From positions 16,000,615 through 16,064,614 of the forward strand of contig CM046868.1 in assembly GCA_025617745.1 (NCBI GenBank): 64,000 bases of DNA, in the 5' to 3' direction. Positions 1-11,400 of the stretch are shown in pieces; position 1 is the first letter of the stretch; every line of letters begins with the position of its first letter. The notes under the pieces were generated by a model. That model was not told the DNA's origin and ran no database searches. It saw nothing but the letters and a program-made list of their open reading frames with translations. The translations under genes and the position numbers were made by a program. This stretch comes from Heliocidaris erythrogramma (taxonomy: Eukaryota > Echinodermata > Echinoidea > Camarodonta > Echinometridae).

Positions 1-722
1 GACTAACACATGGTGAACCGTAAACCTTCTCCACGTTATCTATTCCACCATGGAAACCTTCAAAGATCATATGTTTGAAATTGTTAGAGTTGCATGTATC
101 TTGAAGTCATACGAGTAGTTCAATTAATACCTTCTTGAAATAACATAACTGGCATGAATGCATGTATTCAACAAACAATGCATATACAAAATCTTCCTTC
201 AAATACAACATAGGCCTATATATGGTGAACTACAGGACTACAGGAGGAAGGACATTACAAATACGTGATGTAGTTTGCTCCCATACCAATTACCAAGCAA
301 CATTCAATAAATGTTTCACCTTTACAAAAAAGCAAGTCAGTCAAGCATGGAATGTATTCCACAACTGCCTCAACTAAACTAAAGAATGCAGAGTACATTG
401 TATCGCTACATCTCAGGACAGGAGGTAAAAATTCTGATCCCCGACACATGGATATGCGTGACGGGTTTCTTTCTTTTTCTACCAATCAACATTATAAAAC
501 AAAATCACGTGACGACCTAATCAACACCAAGAACAAAACAACCCCAGATAAATTAACACCAGATTATGGTCTTCGCATGTTTTAAATTTGAATGGTGTTA
601 AATGAACACCATCGAGAGTACATGCCTCAATTATTCAACACCAAGGGTGTTGTTTTATTTTAATTCTCCACTGGTGTATGAATTTTAACACCCTGGTTTT
701 TGCAGTGTATGCATGGATATAC

Positions 723-961
723 CCACTGGCGTAGACAGGGGGCACATGGGGCCATGGCCCCTCCTATTCAGCAACGAAAAAAAGCATAACTAAAAAGCAG
801 TCCGGACGTTGAAATAACCCCTAAAAAAAAGTGCTCCGAGCCAAATTTTCTATAAAACGTCAGAGCTTTCGCGCTTCGCGCGGAAAATCCCCCCCTCCCT
901 GCACCCACCCCCTGGGGACCGTCTGCCCCCACCCTATTGAAAAAATCCTGGCTACGCCTGT
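723..961. mobile_element. hAT-like MITE with 8-bp target duplication
   Basis: The ends are inverted repeats: CACTGGCGTAGACAGG on the left, and CCTGGCTACGCC on the right (its complement is GGCGTAGCCAGG). The element is flanked on both sides by GGATATAC (715-722 and 962-969), an 8-bp duplication as expected for hAT transposons. It is 239 bp with no coding capacity. The TIR type CAGTGGCGTAGCCAGG is widespread in marine invertebrates. Confidence 0.7.
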
Positions 962-1259
962 GGATATACTATGGATATACTATTATACATCTACCCATGC
1001 TGTATGTGTGAGAATCCCGCCCTGGTGTAAATGAGATCGTGTGTCATCCACAGGCCACAGGGCCGACGTAACATAAATAAAATCATTATTAAGTCATTCA
1101 TAAAGTAAAACAACCGTCATTTAGTCTTCATCAAGAGGGAAATGTGTTTTCTTCAGAACTCATCTAAGATTTGAATAAATAACACATATTAATATGTTGT
1201 AAATACTTCTTGGTAAAAAAGAACCACTTTACCCGACTTTTCTTTTTATTCACTCGATT

Positions 1260-2020
1260 ATTGTGACAAATATACGGTACGATGATTAATCGATTCATGA
1301 TGTAGCTAACAGAAAAACACGATTTAAGATTGTGCAGACAGTTGTTTTTTCTTTTGTATTGTTAAATCATAGATAATTTCCACAAATATCAGCATTTTGT
1401 GGGACAGTTTCCATAGCAACAGCCTTTTTTTTACACGCCTATGACTTCAAATGACTCAGATTGTGGTTGAAATCAGTGGGGCAGCTTGAAATACATATAT
1501 TATAATCCTTACCATATATTTTATGCTGTTAAATGACAAATATACGGTATTTTCTAAATTCCAGTATTTTGTTATGTGTTACCATGGTTACGGCCCTAGT
1601 GGCCACGCCCACCACCACCACCACCAAATTATGATAGCTGAGGTCATAACTAATATAAAAACATTTTATCAAAGACTGTGCAGACACCTATTTTTTCTAT
1701 TTTGTAATGGTTAGTTATAGATTTTTTCACAAATAACAGCTTTTTGTTGGACTGTGTGTGTGTGTGTGTGTAATTGGGTTTTTACAGACGTGTATCAATC
1801 AGATATGATTATTTAACGTCTGGGACCGACCTTTAACGTCACCATCCGAAAGACGTGACTCAGTCTCGAACCTGGGTCCGCTGAAGCAGTTTATAACTTC
1901 CACATTTAGCTGGATTACAGGCGCACGCCACAACGCCCAGTTTCCACAGCAACGGCCTTTTTTGATACTGGCTCAGATTGTGATTGCAATCAGGCAGCTT
2001 GAAATGCACATAATGGGATG
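1260..2020. repeat. diverged direct duplication (about 250-bp unit), copy 2 interrupted
   Basis: Copy 1 (about 1260-1510) and copy 2 (about 1530-2020) share the same order of blocks: ACAAATATACGGTA, GTGCAGACA, TTTCCA-AGCAAC-GCC, ACTCAGATTGTG or GCTCAGATTGTG, and CAGCTTGAAAT. Copy 2 is longer because a SINE (1753-1938) sits between GGAC and AGTTTCC, which are adjacent in copy 1. Copy 2 also carries a short CCA/CAC run near 1605-1624. Confidence 0.6.
1753..1938 (-). mobile_element. SINE with 7SL/Alu-like head, (CA)n tail, nested insertion
   Basis: On the minus strand the element starts near 1938 with GGGCGTTGTGGCGTGCGCC, followed by TGTAATCC and AGCTA, the same order as the 5' end of 7SL/Alu (GTGGCGCGTGCC, TGTAGTCC, CAGCTA). 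About 40 bases later comes CCCAGG-TTCGAGAC, as in the Alu B box. Then follow GGATGGTGACGTTAAAGG, a tail block seen in other marine SINEs, and a (CA)n run as 3' end. Comparison with the uninterrupted copy 1 shows that exactly this block was inserted. It could instead be a tRNA-derived SINE that resembles 7SL by chance. Confidence 0.6.
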
Positions 2021-2355
2021 CATTTTATAAGGGAGGGGGACCTTTTCGGTTACTGGCGCGGCCCATGGACTATTAGTGCAGGGCAGCGATTTGAACCCCC
2101 CCCCCCCCCTCAACTGCTGTATTGTGACCAGGTAGAGGTCGATGATTGTGGCCGATTGTGACCCATTGGACTTGATGCGTGTATTGGCTCTCTTAAAAGG
2201 CAGCCCCCCCCCCCCCCCCCACCCGGCTCCTGGAGGGACATTCCCTTAATTCTGATTAGACCAACTTAATTAAAAAGGCTACCCAGCCCGCCACATCGTT
2301 ATTTTTCTATTCTGTGCTGGGTTTGTGCTTTAATATTCTGTTTGTAATGCATTTT

Positions 2356-3597
2356 CCACTGGGCATTTTACCTGATATTACCCGGGTTGTAACAAGTAAT
2401 AACGTAGTTACCGCGGTAACACGGGGAAATAGTAGACCAATCTTTCCCCGTTATTACCACCCGATATTACTCCATTTACCATGATTTACCCAATATTACC
2501 CGTTATGATGTAACCGATATTTCCGGCATTTCCATGTTATCACACGATATAACTGCATTTACCCAATATTACCCGGTATGATGTAACCCGCATTGCCATG
2601 TTATTACTGCATTTACCCAATATTACCCGGTATAAAATTATAATATCACATTGTCTATAACACTATCTATATTTTATCTATTAATTTTACCTATATCCTA
2701 TCCTATCAAATCCTACACCTATAATCCTATCATAATCCTATCCTACTCCTACCCTATACTCTTATATATTAAAAGCTAGTATCTACTTTGTTATATAGGG
2801 ACTATATTATAGTGCGTGTTAAAAATGGTTAAAGATTACAAATTTCTAATTTTGGATCTAAAAATATCTCCACATAATAACATGTTTGAATATGTTATAA
2901 CCAATTAAAGCCATTCAACATTACCCATAAGTCCCATATTACCCCTCATCACCCTGTTGTATAACTCGGTAAAATGTCGGTTTCATCAGGGTGATAACAG
3001 TAATTTTTTGGACTTGAAAATTTCGCTAGGATTGATATGAGATTACTGTTATTACTCAAGTTTGCAATGTTATAACCAATTAAAGCCATTCAACATTACC
3101 ACTACCCCTCATCACCCTGTTGTAACTCGGTAAAGTGTCGGTTTCATCAGGGTGATAATATTGGGACTTGAAAATTTCGCTGGGATTGCTATAAGATTAC
3201 TGTTATTACTCAAGTTTGCAATGTTATAACCAATTAAAGCTATTCAACATTACCCATACCCCTCATCACCCTGTTGTAACTCGGTAAAATGTCGGTTTCA
3301 AAAGGGTGGTAACAGTAATATTTGGACTTCAAAATTGGGTTACGAGGTGCACCGTTTTTCAATTGTTTTTCTCATCAGAAACAGGTCCTGGCTGTGGGCC
3401 TGGAGGATCATTTACATCTTATCCTTATCCTCAAAATAACATATAGTAAGGAATTTATAACACTTTCATTATTACACAGGTAATATCATTTGGGTAATAA
3501 CAATATTGGTAATATTTGGTCTTAGTCAAATTTTGGGGTGATATTAGCGGTAATATCCGGTAATGTCGGTAATCGGTAACAAATTGCCCAGTGGGTT
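2356..3597. mobile_element. non-autonomous TIR element rich in ATTACC/GGTAAT
   Basis: The left end has CCACTGGGCATTTTACC and the right end has complementary GGTAACAAATTGCCCAGTGG. The outer few hundred bases are strings of GATATTACCC, TTACCCAATATT and their complements. The core (2894 to about 3370) has three tandem units of 150-175 bp starting at 2894, 3069 and 3223. Each contains AACCAATTAAAGC, CATCACCCTGTTGT and CTCGGTAAA-TGTCGGTTTC. No coding capacity is seen and the family is not recognised. Confidence 0.6.
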
Positions 3598-3926
3598 CTT
3601 TTATATTGTGACCCGGGATTGTGACAGTGGAAATAACCATACTAGTACCATCTACCACTATATAGAGGTCTTATTAAATCCTAAATCAATGAAGAAAGCA
3701 ATTGTTTGAAAATGTTTCTGACCATGTTCATGTTAGGTTTACAATTGATCAAAATTGATGTAGTTATACTTATAAAAAGAATGTAAAAGTGTACTAAATG
3801 CTCAAACCACTGACTGTAGATAGGCCTACCAGCGTGGCAATTTCTTCTCAATGGACATACCCACAGACAAATTAAATTAAATTAACTGCAACGCATTGTG
3901 CAATAACGCCCCCTCTTTTAGCGCGC

Positions 3927-4118
3927 ATGCCCTGTTCAATTATTATGTCGGTTATCCGAGATCGAGATTTCCAAATATCGGATATCCGAATTACATTAGC
4001 AGAAGGGGAGTTCATTTTTGTAAACATGAACGAGAAGCTCCGGCTTGTGTTACTGTTTGACACCTTGAAACGTACCAACGTACTTAAAGATCATCATGTC
4101 ATTTGTATTTTTATGTAA
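3927..4118 (+). other. possible 63-codon upstream ORF before INPP5F
   Basis: An ATG-initiated frame of 63 codons ends 23 bases before the INPP5F ATG. It has no recognisable domain. If transcription starts upstream of 3927 this would be a uORF that lowers INPP5F translation; if it starts downstream, it is only 5' flanking DNA. The stretch 3950-3990 is an imperfect palindrome around TATCCGA and TCGGATA. No TATA box was found at a convincing position. Start-site data are needed to decide. Confidence 0.25.
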
Positions 4119-4141
4119 AGCTGATTGCTAAGTAGTGAATT

Positions 4142-4238
4142 ATGGAATTATACCAAGCAGAGGATAACTATATCATCCAGGACAAGGATTCTAGCTTGTG
4201 GTGCAGTCGAGTCGATGGAAAGTTAATTCCGCAACCAG
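4142..4238 (+). CDS. INPP5F: INPP5F exon 1 (start exon)
   Basis: Codons 1-32 plus one base (phase 1). It reads [20 protein letters not shown] then a CSRVDGK stretch, matching the human start including the invariant LWCSR. The donor is CCAG|GTACCG. Two in-frame stops lie directly upstream, so no longer N-terminus is possible in this exon. The 33 residues up to AWNP in exon 2 have the same spacing as in human, so no exon is missing between them. Confidence 0.93.
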
Positions 4239-7200
4239 GTACCGGTACCGTATGAAAATAAGCAAGCGATGTCAATGCAATGCCAATGCCAATACTATAA
4301 CGGTGCCAGCTAACTCGGCACTTTGGATAACTCGGCCCCGCCGATCGAACTCGAAGATTGTTTCGCGAACCTATTGAGGAATGTTTGCGTTGAATGCAAA
4401 TTAATTACAATGTTTTCCACTGCGATTTCATTTCAACTATTGTAATAGTTAGCCAGTATTAATCTTACCATGATACTCATGTTTTTTTCAAGTGTAGCCT
4501 AGATCTAGCCTAGTCGCTAAAATAAATTAGTAAAAAATGTTTTAAAACAAAAGTGTGCAATGAAGTGACGATTATGTCATATTTCTGCAATCTCAGGGAC
4601 CGACACTTTCATTAGATGACAAACGCATAAATTCATACTTTGTTGTTACTTTTATTTGATTCAAGATTCTAAAATCACACATTTTCGAGGAATTATCTTA
4701 GTTTTAGAATTGATAAAACGTGAATTTCAAGCAAATTACCTGACTGTTCATTGTCGGTCCCCGAGTCAGAAATATGACGTAGGCCTATTCGTCACTTCAC
4801 GCACACTTTGTAAATTTGCTGATTTTTAAAAGTTTTTTAGCCATTACACTTGAAAAAAACCACAAGTATGGTAAGATTAATACTAAATTGCAACAGTTGA
4901 AATGAAATCACAGTGCATTCAATGATTCAACACATGTTTATTCCTCAACAGGTTCGCGACACAATCTTCGATCAATTTACATCCCTTTGGACAACTCGGC
5001 ACCTAATTTTCGGCGGGGCCAAGTTGTCCAAAGTGCCGAGTTAGCCAGGACCCTACTTAGGCTACTATAACTATACACAGCGCTGTCGCTTTGCGACAGC
5101 GCTGTACAAGCTGGCCATTCAAAAGCGTTGCGAACTGCGACTACATGCTTTTTGATTAAATTACATCCTTTCTTGAAGTAATCATAGTACCAAATCAAGC
5201 TTAAACTATTACTTTATTAATATTAGTACAGCTTACCAAAAAACGATGGGCCAAAGTCGTTATTATGCTCAGCTACCATTAAATCCGCCTGACCAAGTGA
5301 ATATTTAGTCAAGTTTCTTGTGTATTTATTATTGAACTTCTGATCATTTTCAATGGCAAAAAACGCTGTTGTTAATTCATAACTGAAAAAAAAATATCAG
5401 TCAAGAAGAGCGGGATTCGAACCCGCAACATTGTAGAACGTGCGGTGTAGAATAAGGTTACTTCGACCATGCAGATTTCTTTAACAATAGACCACGAGCA
5501 TCGAGCAGTTGACGGTACAGTTCGTTGCTCTTAAGGCTTTATACCTCCACTCTATAGAAATTCAATACCTCTTTTCTGCTCACTGTTTTTTCGATATCCT
5601 AGGTAGGATTTTTTCCAATTTGAGGATTACTGGGCATATTAGTTATTATAGCCAAACGATGATTTATTGCGTCGTCTGCCATGTCTGCCTACAGTAGCTG
5701 TACTATCACCTCTGCCGTTTGCGAGACGAGATAGTACAGCTGCTGTGGGCAGACATGGCAGACGACGCAATAAATCATCGTTTTTTTGTAAGTTGTAAGT
5801 TAGTTAACTAAATTTAAGTTAGGGAGCGCAATAAAGTAATAGTTTAAGCTTGATTTGGTACTATAATTACTTCAAGAAAGGATGTAATTTAATCAAAAAG
5901 CATGTAGTCGCGGTTCGCAACGCTTTTGAATGGCCAGCTTGTACAGCACTGTCGCTTTGCGACAGCGCTGTGTATAGTTTACTACTAGTACTACTTTGTA
6001 CTAGGCTATACTGGTACTACATGTAGACCGAAAATTCTGTCTCTTTTCGGTCTATGCCAGAACTAGTAGGCAATACTAGTTCTGTTCTGTTGTGGAAATG
6101 CATACATGTAATGAGGAGAGTTAACTTTATGTTTACAAACTTATCCCAAGTTCAGACAGTATCGTCGGTTGTTCCGCTGAGACTACGTCTTGCTCCACTA
6201 GACCTCCGGAAAGGTTGAGAAATGTCAGAAATATTAAAGATTTCCCCATAACAGACGGTTATTTCTGTCTAATCCCAAGATAGCTGTACAAGCTCCTTGG
6301 CTTAATATCAATCTGGTACTGGCCTACGGAGTCGGAGCTGTAGATATACATGGGATCCATATACTGTGTGTGGAGGCAGATATAAAAAAAAAAAAAACTA
6401 GATCATAGTAGATGTAAATATCACCATTTCTCACATACTGTGAGCCATGCAAACCACCCTCAGAGTTTGCTAAAGGGGGTTACCTTCCAGGATCAACTAA
6501 GATTGTAAAAATTGAATTACTAAAAATGAAAGAAAAAAAAAAATTGGCAGGTGTGATCAGGTTTTTTTTACCATGCACATTAGACTCTAGACCGAAAAAT
6601 CAGTCTATTTCGTTCGGGGATATGCTCCGGTGAGACTACGTCTGGCTTCGGGGAATGGAGGAGAGCCTCGAAAGTCAAAAAATGTTATAAAACTCCTCCA
6701 AACAGATGGATTTTTCTGTCTACATGTACATGCACATGTAACTTGTATATGGGACTATTTGCTATTGGAACCAGCTCCCCACCAGCGTAACATCAGCTTC
6801 TTCTTTGGAGCAGTTTAAGAGACAGCGAGATGGGATGACGCTGCGCAAAGCCTAGATGGAGTAGGAGCCATTTTTTGCTTTCACTGGGAGCACTTTTATA
6901 TTGATGTATATGATGCACCACGCGTAACCACGATTAGCTTCGTGAGTGTAAAAAAATTGGCTATACGCCTTTTACATCACGAAGCCAGGCGTTTTTCCCT
7001 AGCAATCTAAATGCGCACGGGTTAGCAGGACATGAAAATGCCAGTGCAGTGTTACTATGCATGGTGTGCATGCACTGCTGCTCGCGCTAACTAGCGCTCA
7101 CAAGCGCAGTGGCTAGCGCTAGCTCCCGCGTCTTTAGAACTTGATTTTATTGCACTTCTTCCTAAAAAACATCACATCATCGTTACTGTATTTTAGCTGT

Positions 7201-8398
7201 CAAACTTTCAAACTTAGACAATGGTGGAAGGTGATGGTGCATACAGAGATTTACTGAAAGGGAAAGGACGTAAAAGACGGAAGATTTCAAGGACCGAGAA
7301 AGTTGAAAGGGCACGATGTCGTGCAAAAATACAGAAGTTGGGGGACGAGCAGGCCGCTGATGTGGTAGCGGTTTTTAGGAAGGCGAGTGACGGGGGAGAC
7401 AAGGAGCAGGCTGATGGTGTTATGACCCAGGGGGCCGTTTCACGACGTCGTTTCACGACAGTCATATCTTTGTCAGCGCCTCACAGGAGATGTCCGCTTG
7501 CCGACAAACTATTTCACTGTTTCACTATTTCACAAAGCAATGACAGACAAGCTATCGATACCGCAAGTTTGAGAATATAGTTTTTCTCATGATCCTCTCG
7601 GCTTATTCCAGAAAATTTAAATTAAGTTTTGGGGCTTAAATGGTTGGTTATGATGGAAACATGCATGAATTTCCCATTACAATGTTTTACAAATTTAGTA
7701 GACCAATTATACCTCATCTTTTCCGCTTTTAGTCTTTTGAGAAAAATTGAATAAAAGAAAATTGCAGTATTAATATTTTTGCTACCGGTAAATTTAACGT
7801 TGGTTGAAGGACACCATAATAATGTGATAGTTTAGCGCTAAGAACTCATTTTAATAAATTGACATTTAGTTTTTTCCAAGAATATTACTCCAAATAGCTT
7901 GTTATTGGAATAATCATGCAAATTATTAGAGTAATTAATAGAATATTTGTTATGATTATTTCGATAAGCATATTTATACTAAAGTTGTAACTATACTACT
8001 ATAGTAATTTCTATTACGTTCATGAAACGTAAGATGGGTATGGAAGTCAAAGACTATTAATATGCTATGGAGAACGATGTGTGGCAACTTTCAAACTGAT
8101 AATATTTATCTCGCTATATTTATAAAATTCTGATTTCATTCGTTTCATACCCCCGAGGGAGGTGCATCCATCAATATCATTCCCGCAATGTGGTTTAATC
8201 TTTTCAAAATATATTTTTCCCCCAGAAATTTAGATTAATAGATAGAGAGAGAGAGAGAGATAGATAGAGGGGTAGGCCTAATATATGACAGTGACAACCA
8301 TGTCCGTGATTTTATCGTTCACTTCAAATTAATATTTGCTGATAACATATGTACAATGCATTCTCTCCTCTCTCCGCCCACCCCTCCTGTTTTTCACT

Positions 8399-8441
<43 letters not shown>

Positions 8442-11400
8442 CCTCTCTCTGTCCCTTTCTCCCTTCTCCTTTTGCTCTCAAGTAGACACCTAAAACGAGA
8501 CTTGGGAAATTCCTCTTTGAAATGTTCAGTATTTCTTTATTTAGTCATTATTATGCTTTCATTGACTATATTGTTTGTTTCATTATTTAATTTTAGATGA
8601 AAATAATACTGAACGAATGAACCAGTGTGAATGAGTAAATTTTTGAAGGAATTAACAAATGAGTGCATGCATGAACGAAATGATAAATTAAATACATAAA
8701 AGAATTATAGCGCAAAAAGGTTAAAGTTTGGAATCTTTGTGATACAACAAGTAAAATCCTTTGTTGAATATTTAGTTTTGTATAAAGACAATGAATGGAA
8801 TCTTTCAAATTCTATTTTATAGCATTTCATTTATTTATACACGAAAATTAAAGAGGTGAAGAGAGGAAGAAAGAGAGGGGAGACTCGAGGACCTGAGAGA
8901 GAGAGAGGGGGGGGGGGGGGGGGGGATGGAGAGGGGAGAGAGTAAGCTGAAAGAGAAGAATAAGAGGATGCCGTTGGGTGGGCAGAGATGTACACGAAAC
9001 ACTGAGAAAAGCTAAGAGCTTTAAGGAATGGAGAAGATAAACAGAGAGGGGAATATATATAGGGGAAGAGAAGCAGAGAGAGACAGACTGCAGTGAATGT
9101 TTAAATGATACTAATCATGCCCCACCCTCGTAACTGATCAAAATATATTTAAAAGTGATTTTTGAAAAAAGGTTTAGATCGAACCTTAACTAGTGTACAT
9201 ACGAGTAAACGATGAGCTAAGAATTAATATTATTACTTGAAACTACACCTTTCGCATATCATAGAATCGCCACTAATGAACTGTGGAGGCGCTTGCCAAT
9301 GAATAAAAAAGATAATGACAACTCCAGAGCAGCGACAACTCTCTTGTCGGCGAGCTTGTCGCTCATCTTGGCAAAGACGGTGTTGTGAAACACCTCGCGG
9401 ACAAGTTGAGGGATAGCGCATGAGTTGTTGCCGTGCTGGAGTTATGACGCTTTCGTGAAACGGCCCCCTGCTGACCCAAGCCCTCTCTCAAATCGAATAA
9501 ATAGAAATCAATAATAGAATAACTACTCACAACAACAATGAATTTGAGAAAAATACATGACTTATAGGATTTTTGACAAGAACATGGGACACAGTTGAAT
9601 GTTGAAAAAATCACACCAAAATAATTTCCCACTTTTTGGTAACCCCCAGGGTACAGCCCTAAAAAAAAAAAAAAATAATTTAACAAAATGGCAGATTTTT
9701 ATTTGGTACCCCAGGGTACCATTTATGTCATCATATGTACATACACCAGAAACCCCACTGACCCTTTATTGAGGATCAGCATTGCAGCATGGCACACTAG
9801 TATTTCAGCACTGCACGAAGTACGAAAATACTCTACCCAGAGGTCTGGCCTAGGTTTTCAGGAATTTTTGGAGCTATCACTTAACATCTCTGTTTTCTTG
9901 ATTTTTATTTCTAATAGGCCTAGTAAAATTTTAATGTTAAATCCTTAGTCTGTCATTGTTTGCTAAAGAAATAAAAAGGAAATACTTAGCGTCGGTCAGG
10001 ATCGTCTCGTTTTGACAACACCGACCAGTACCGTACACCTACTACGGGATGAGAGCATTCAGTCTCTAGTACGGCGGTCTAGTGGAGCCAGACGTACATG
10101 TAGTCTCAGCGGAATAATCAACGGTACAGAGAAACTGAAGCATTTAATCTACATTGGATATAGACCAAAAATTCTGTCTCTTGTACGTTAGCTCTTCTTT
10201 TAGAAACAGAAACGGTCCTATCACTCTGCTGTACAAACCGAATACACATTGACTTCCACACTAATAACAGTTTGAATTACCAGTTATTTGTGGCACATGT
10301 AATCAACTTACCTCTGGCCTCTTTGACGGGCGTCCTTTATCGATTATTCTCATTACAAGGGGAAACTCGTTTTTATTCTTTCATTGCAACTTAAAAAGTG
10401 CACACCGTGTTTCCCGTCATGAATACTGTATACATTTAATCATAATTTACCACTTACTGTAAATGGCAATTCATTGTAAAATGAGTGAATTTAATTCATA
10501 AATATTGAAAAAAAAAAAGTGGGTCGAGTTGCCCGGTGAGGCAGCCCACCCTGGATATCTATATCGGCCTGGTCGAGCTGTCCAGGGTAGGTGGCCGGGT
10601 TATCCAGGGTCTGGCTGTCTGTTGGTCGGACTGTCTGGACCCCATTTATATTGTGTGTTTTCCATCCCAGGGGATGGTCAAGGTGCCTACAATTTACTGC
10701 TATTGCCCTGGCTTTAGCTGAGCTGAAAGTTCGACACCCTGAATGCTTTTCAATTATATGGACTCAATACTTCCCTCTTGACAGTCTATATAGATTAGCC
10801 AATTTTGCTACTTTTCGCGTCGGTTTCTGAAAAATATGAAGTTACTGATAAGGGCCTAGAAATACTGATTTTGAGAGAAGATGTCATCAGACTTGTAGTA
10901 AAACGTGATACCAAAGGATTGTATGATGTTTTGTCTTGCAAATGGTGCAATTGTCTTACCTTTGATGGATCGCTACGTTGGATAACTTAAATGTGAACTC
11001 ACGTGTGCGAACTTACAATATGTAGGTCTTCTGGTTTTTATGCCATCTTTTCAGTTCCAGATTTTGAGATTGCGATATTTCTGAAATTCTGTCACATAAT
11101 TTTCTTGTTGGAACCACTTTTAATCCAGAATTTTGCTTTCCGTTTGGTATAAATCTAGATGTATAAATTATTGTAGAATATGAGAAATCAAGGATCGAAT
11201 ATCACATTCCTAAAATTATTTAATATGTGCGCAAAACATGGTCACCACATCATACTACATGTAGTAGTAGGCGTACATTGTACATGTATACCAGTACTAC
11301 TTGTGAACACGTCTGCACATTGTGTGTCCGGAGGGGTTGGCTATTTAGACAGATGATTTTCAAACTGAAAATCAAACACTTTTTCCTTCAAAATTTTATG

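Larger units (their letters stand above)
1..4141. other. 5' flank of INPP5F, repeat-rich
   Basis: No gene is supported here. Positions 1-480 show nothing recognisable. About 500-709 is AT-rich DNA with several AACACC/GGTGTT inverted pairs ending TTGCAGTGTA, probably a truncated MITE. Then come a hAT-like MITE, a duplicated segment with a nested SINE, poly-C tracts (2096-2109, 2204-2220) and a large element rich in ATTACC. The last 550 bases before the ATG look unique and should contain the promoter and 5' UTR. Confidence 0.6.
5068..5981. mobile_element. foldback element with terminal hairpins
   Basis: Arms of about 150 bp (5068-5220 and 5827-5981) match closely: TACAAGCTGGCCATTCAAAA, CAACGC, TACATGCTTTTTGATTAAAT, TTCTTGAAGTAAT, ACCAAATCAAGCTTAAAC. 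Each outer tip is itself a hairpin with stem GCGCTGTCGC and loop TTT or AAA. The loop contains a tRNA-like segment and a second nested palindrome. It directly abuts the foldback element to its left. Confidence 0.75.

Noticed and set aside
1900-1938. Alu-like phrase as human DNA contamination
   Set aside because: The surrounding body and tail are not Alu, and the block is a clean insertion into a local duplicated segment with a (CA)n tail, so contamination does not explain it.
3770-3780. TATAAAA string as the INPP5F TATA box
   Set aside because: It is about 370 bases before the ATG in an AT-rich stretch, with no supporting initiator or start-site evidence.
5405-5480. Functional tRNA gene on the minus strand
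   Set aside because: The T-arm is perfect, but the acceptor stem does not close and the D-arm is poor.
8349-8600. Open frame rich in Leu-Ser
   Set aside because: It is produced by the (CT)n microsatellite.
10505-10720. GC-rich stretch with three overlapping open frames
   Set aside because: The GC-rich phrase repeats GTCCAGGGT and CCCTGGATA-like words and no frame shows a family motif. Treated as an old repeat remnant.
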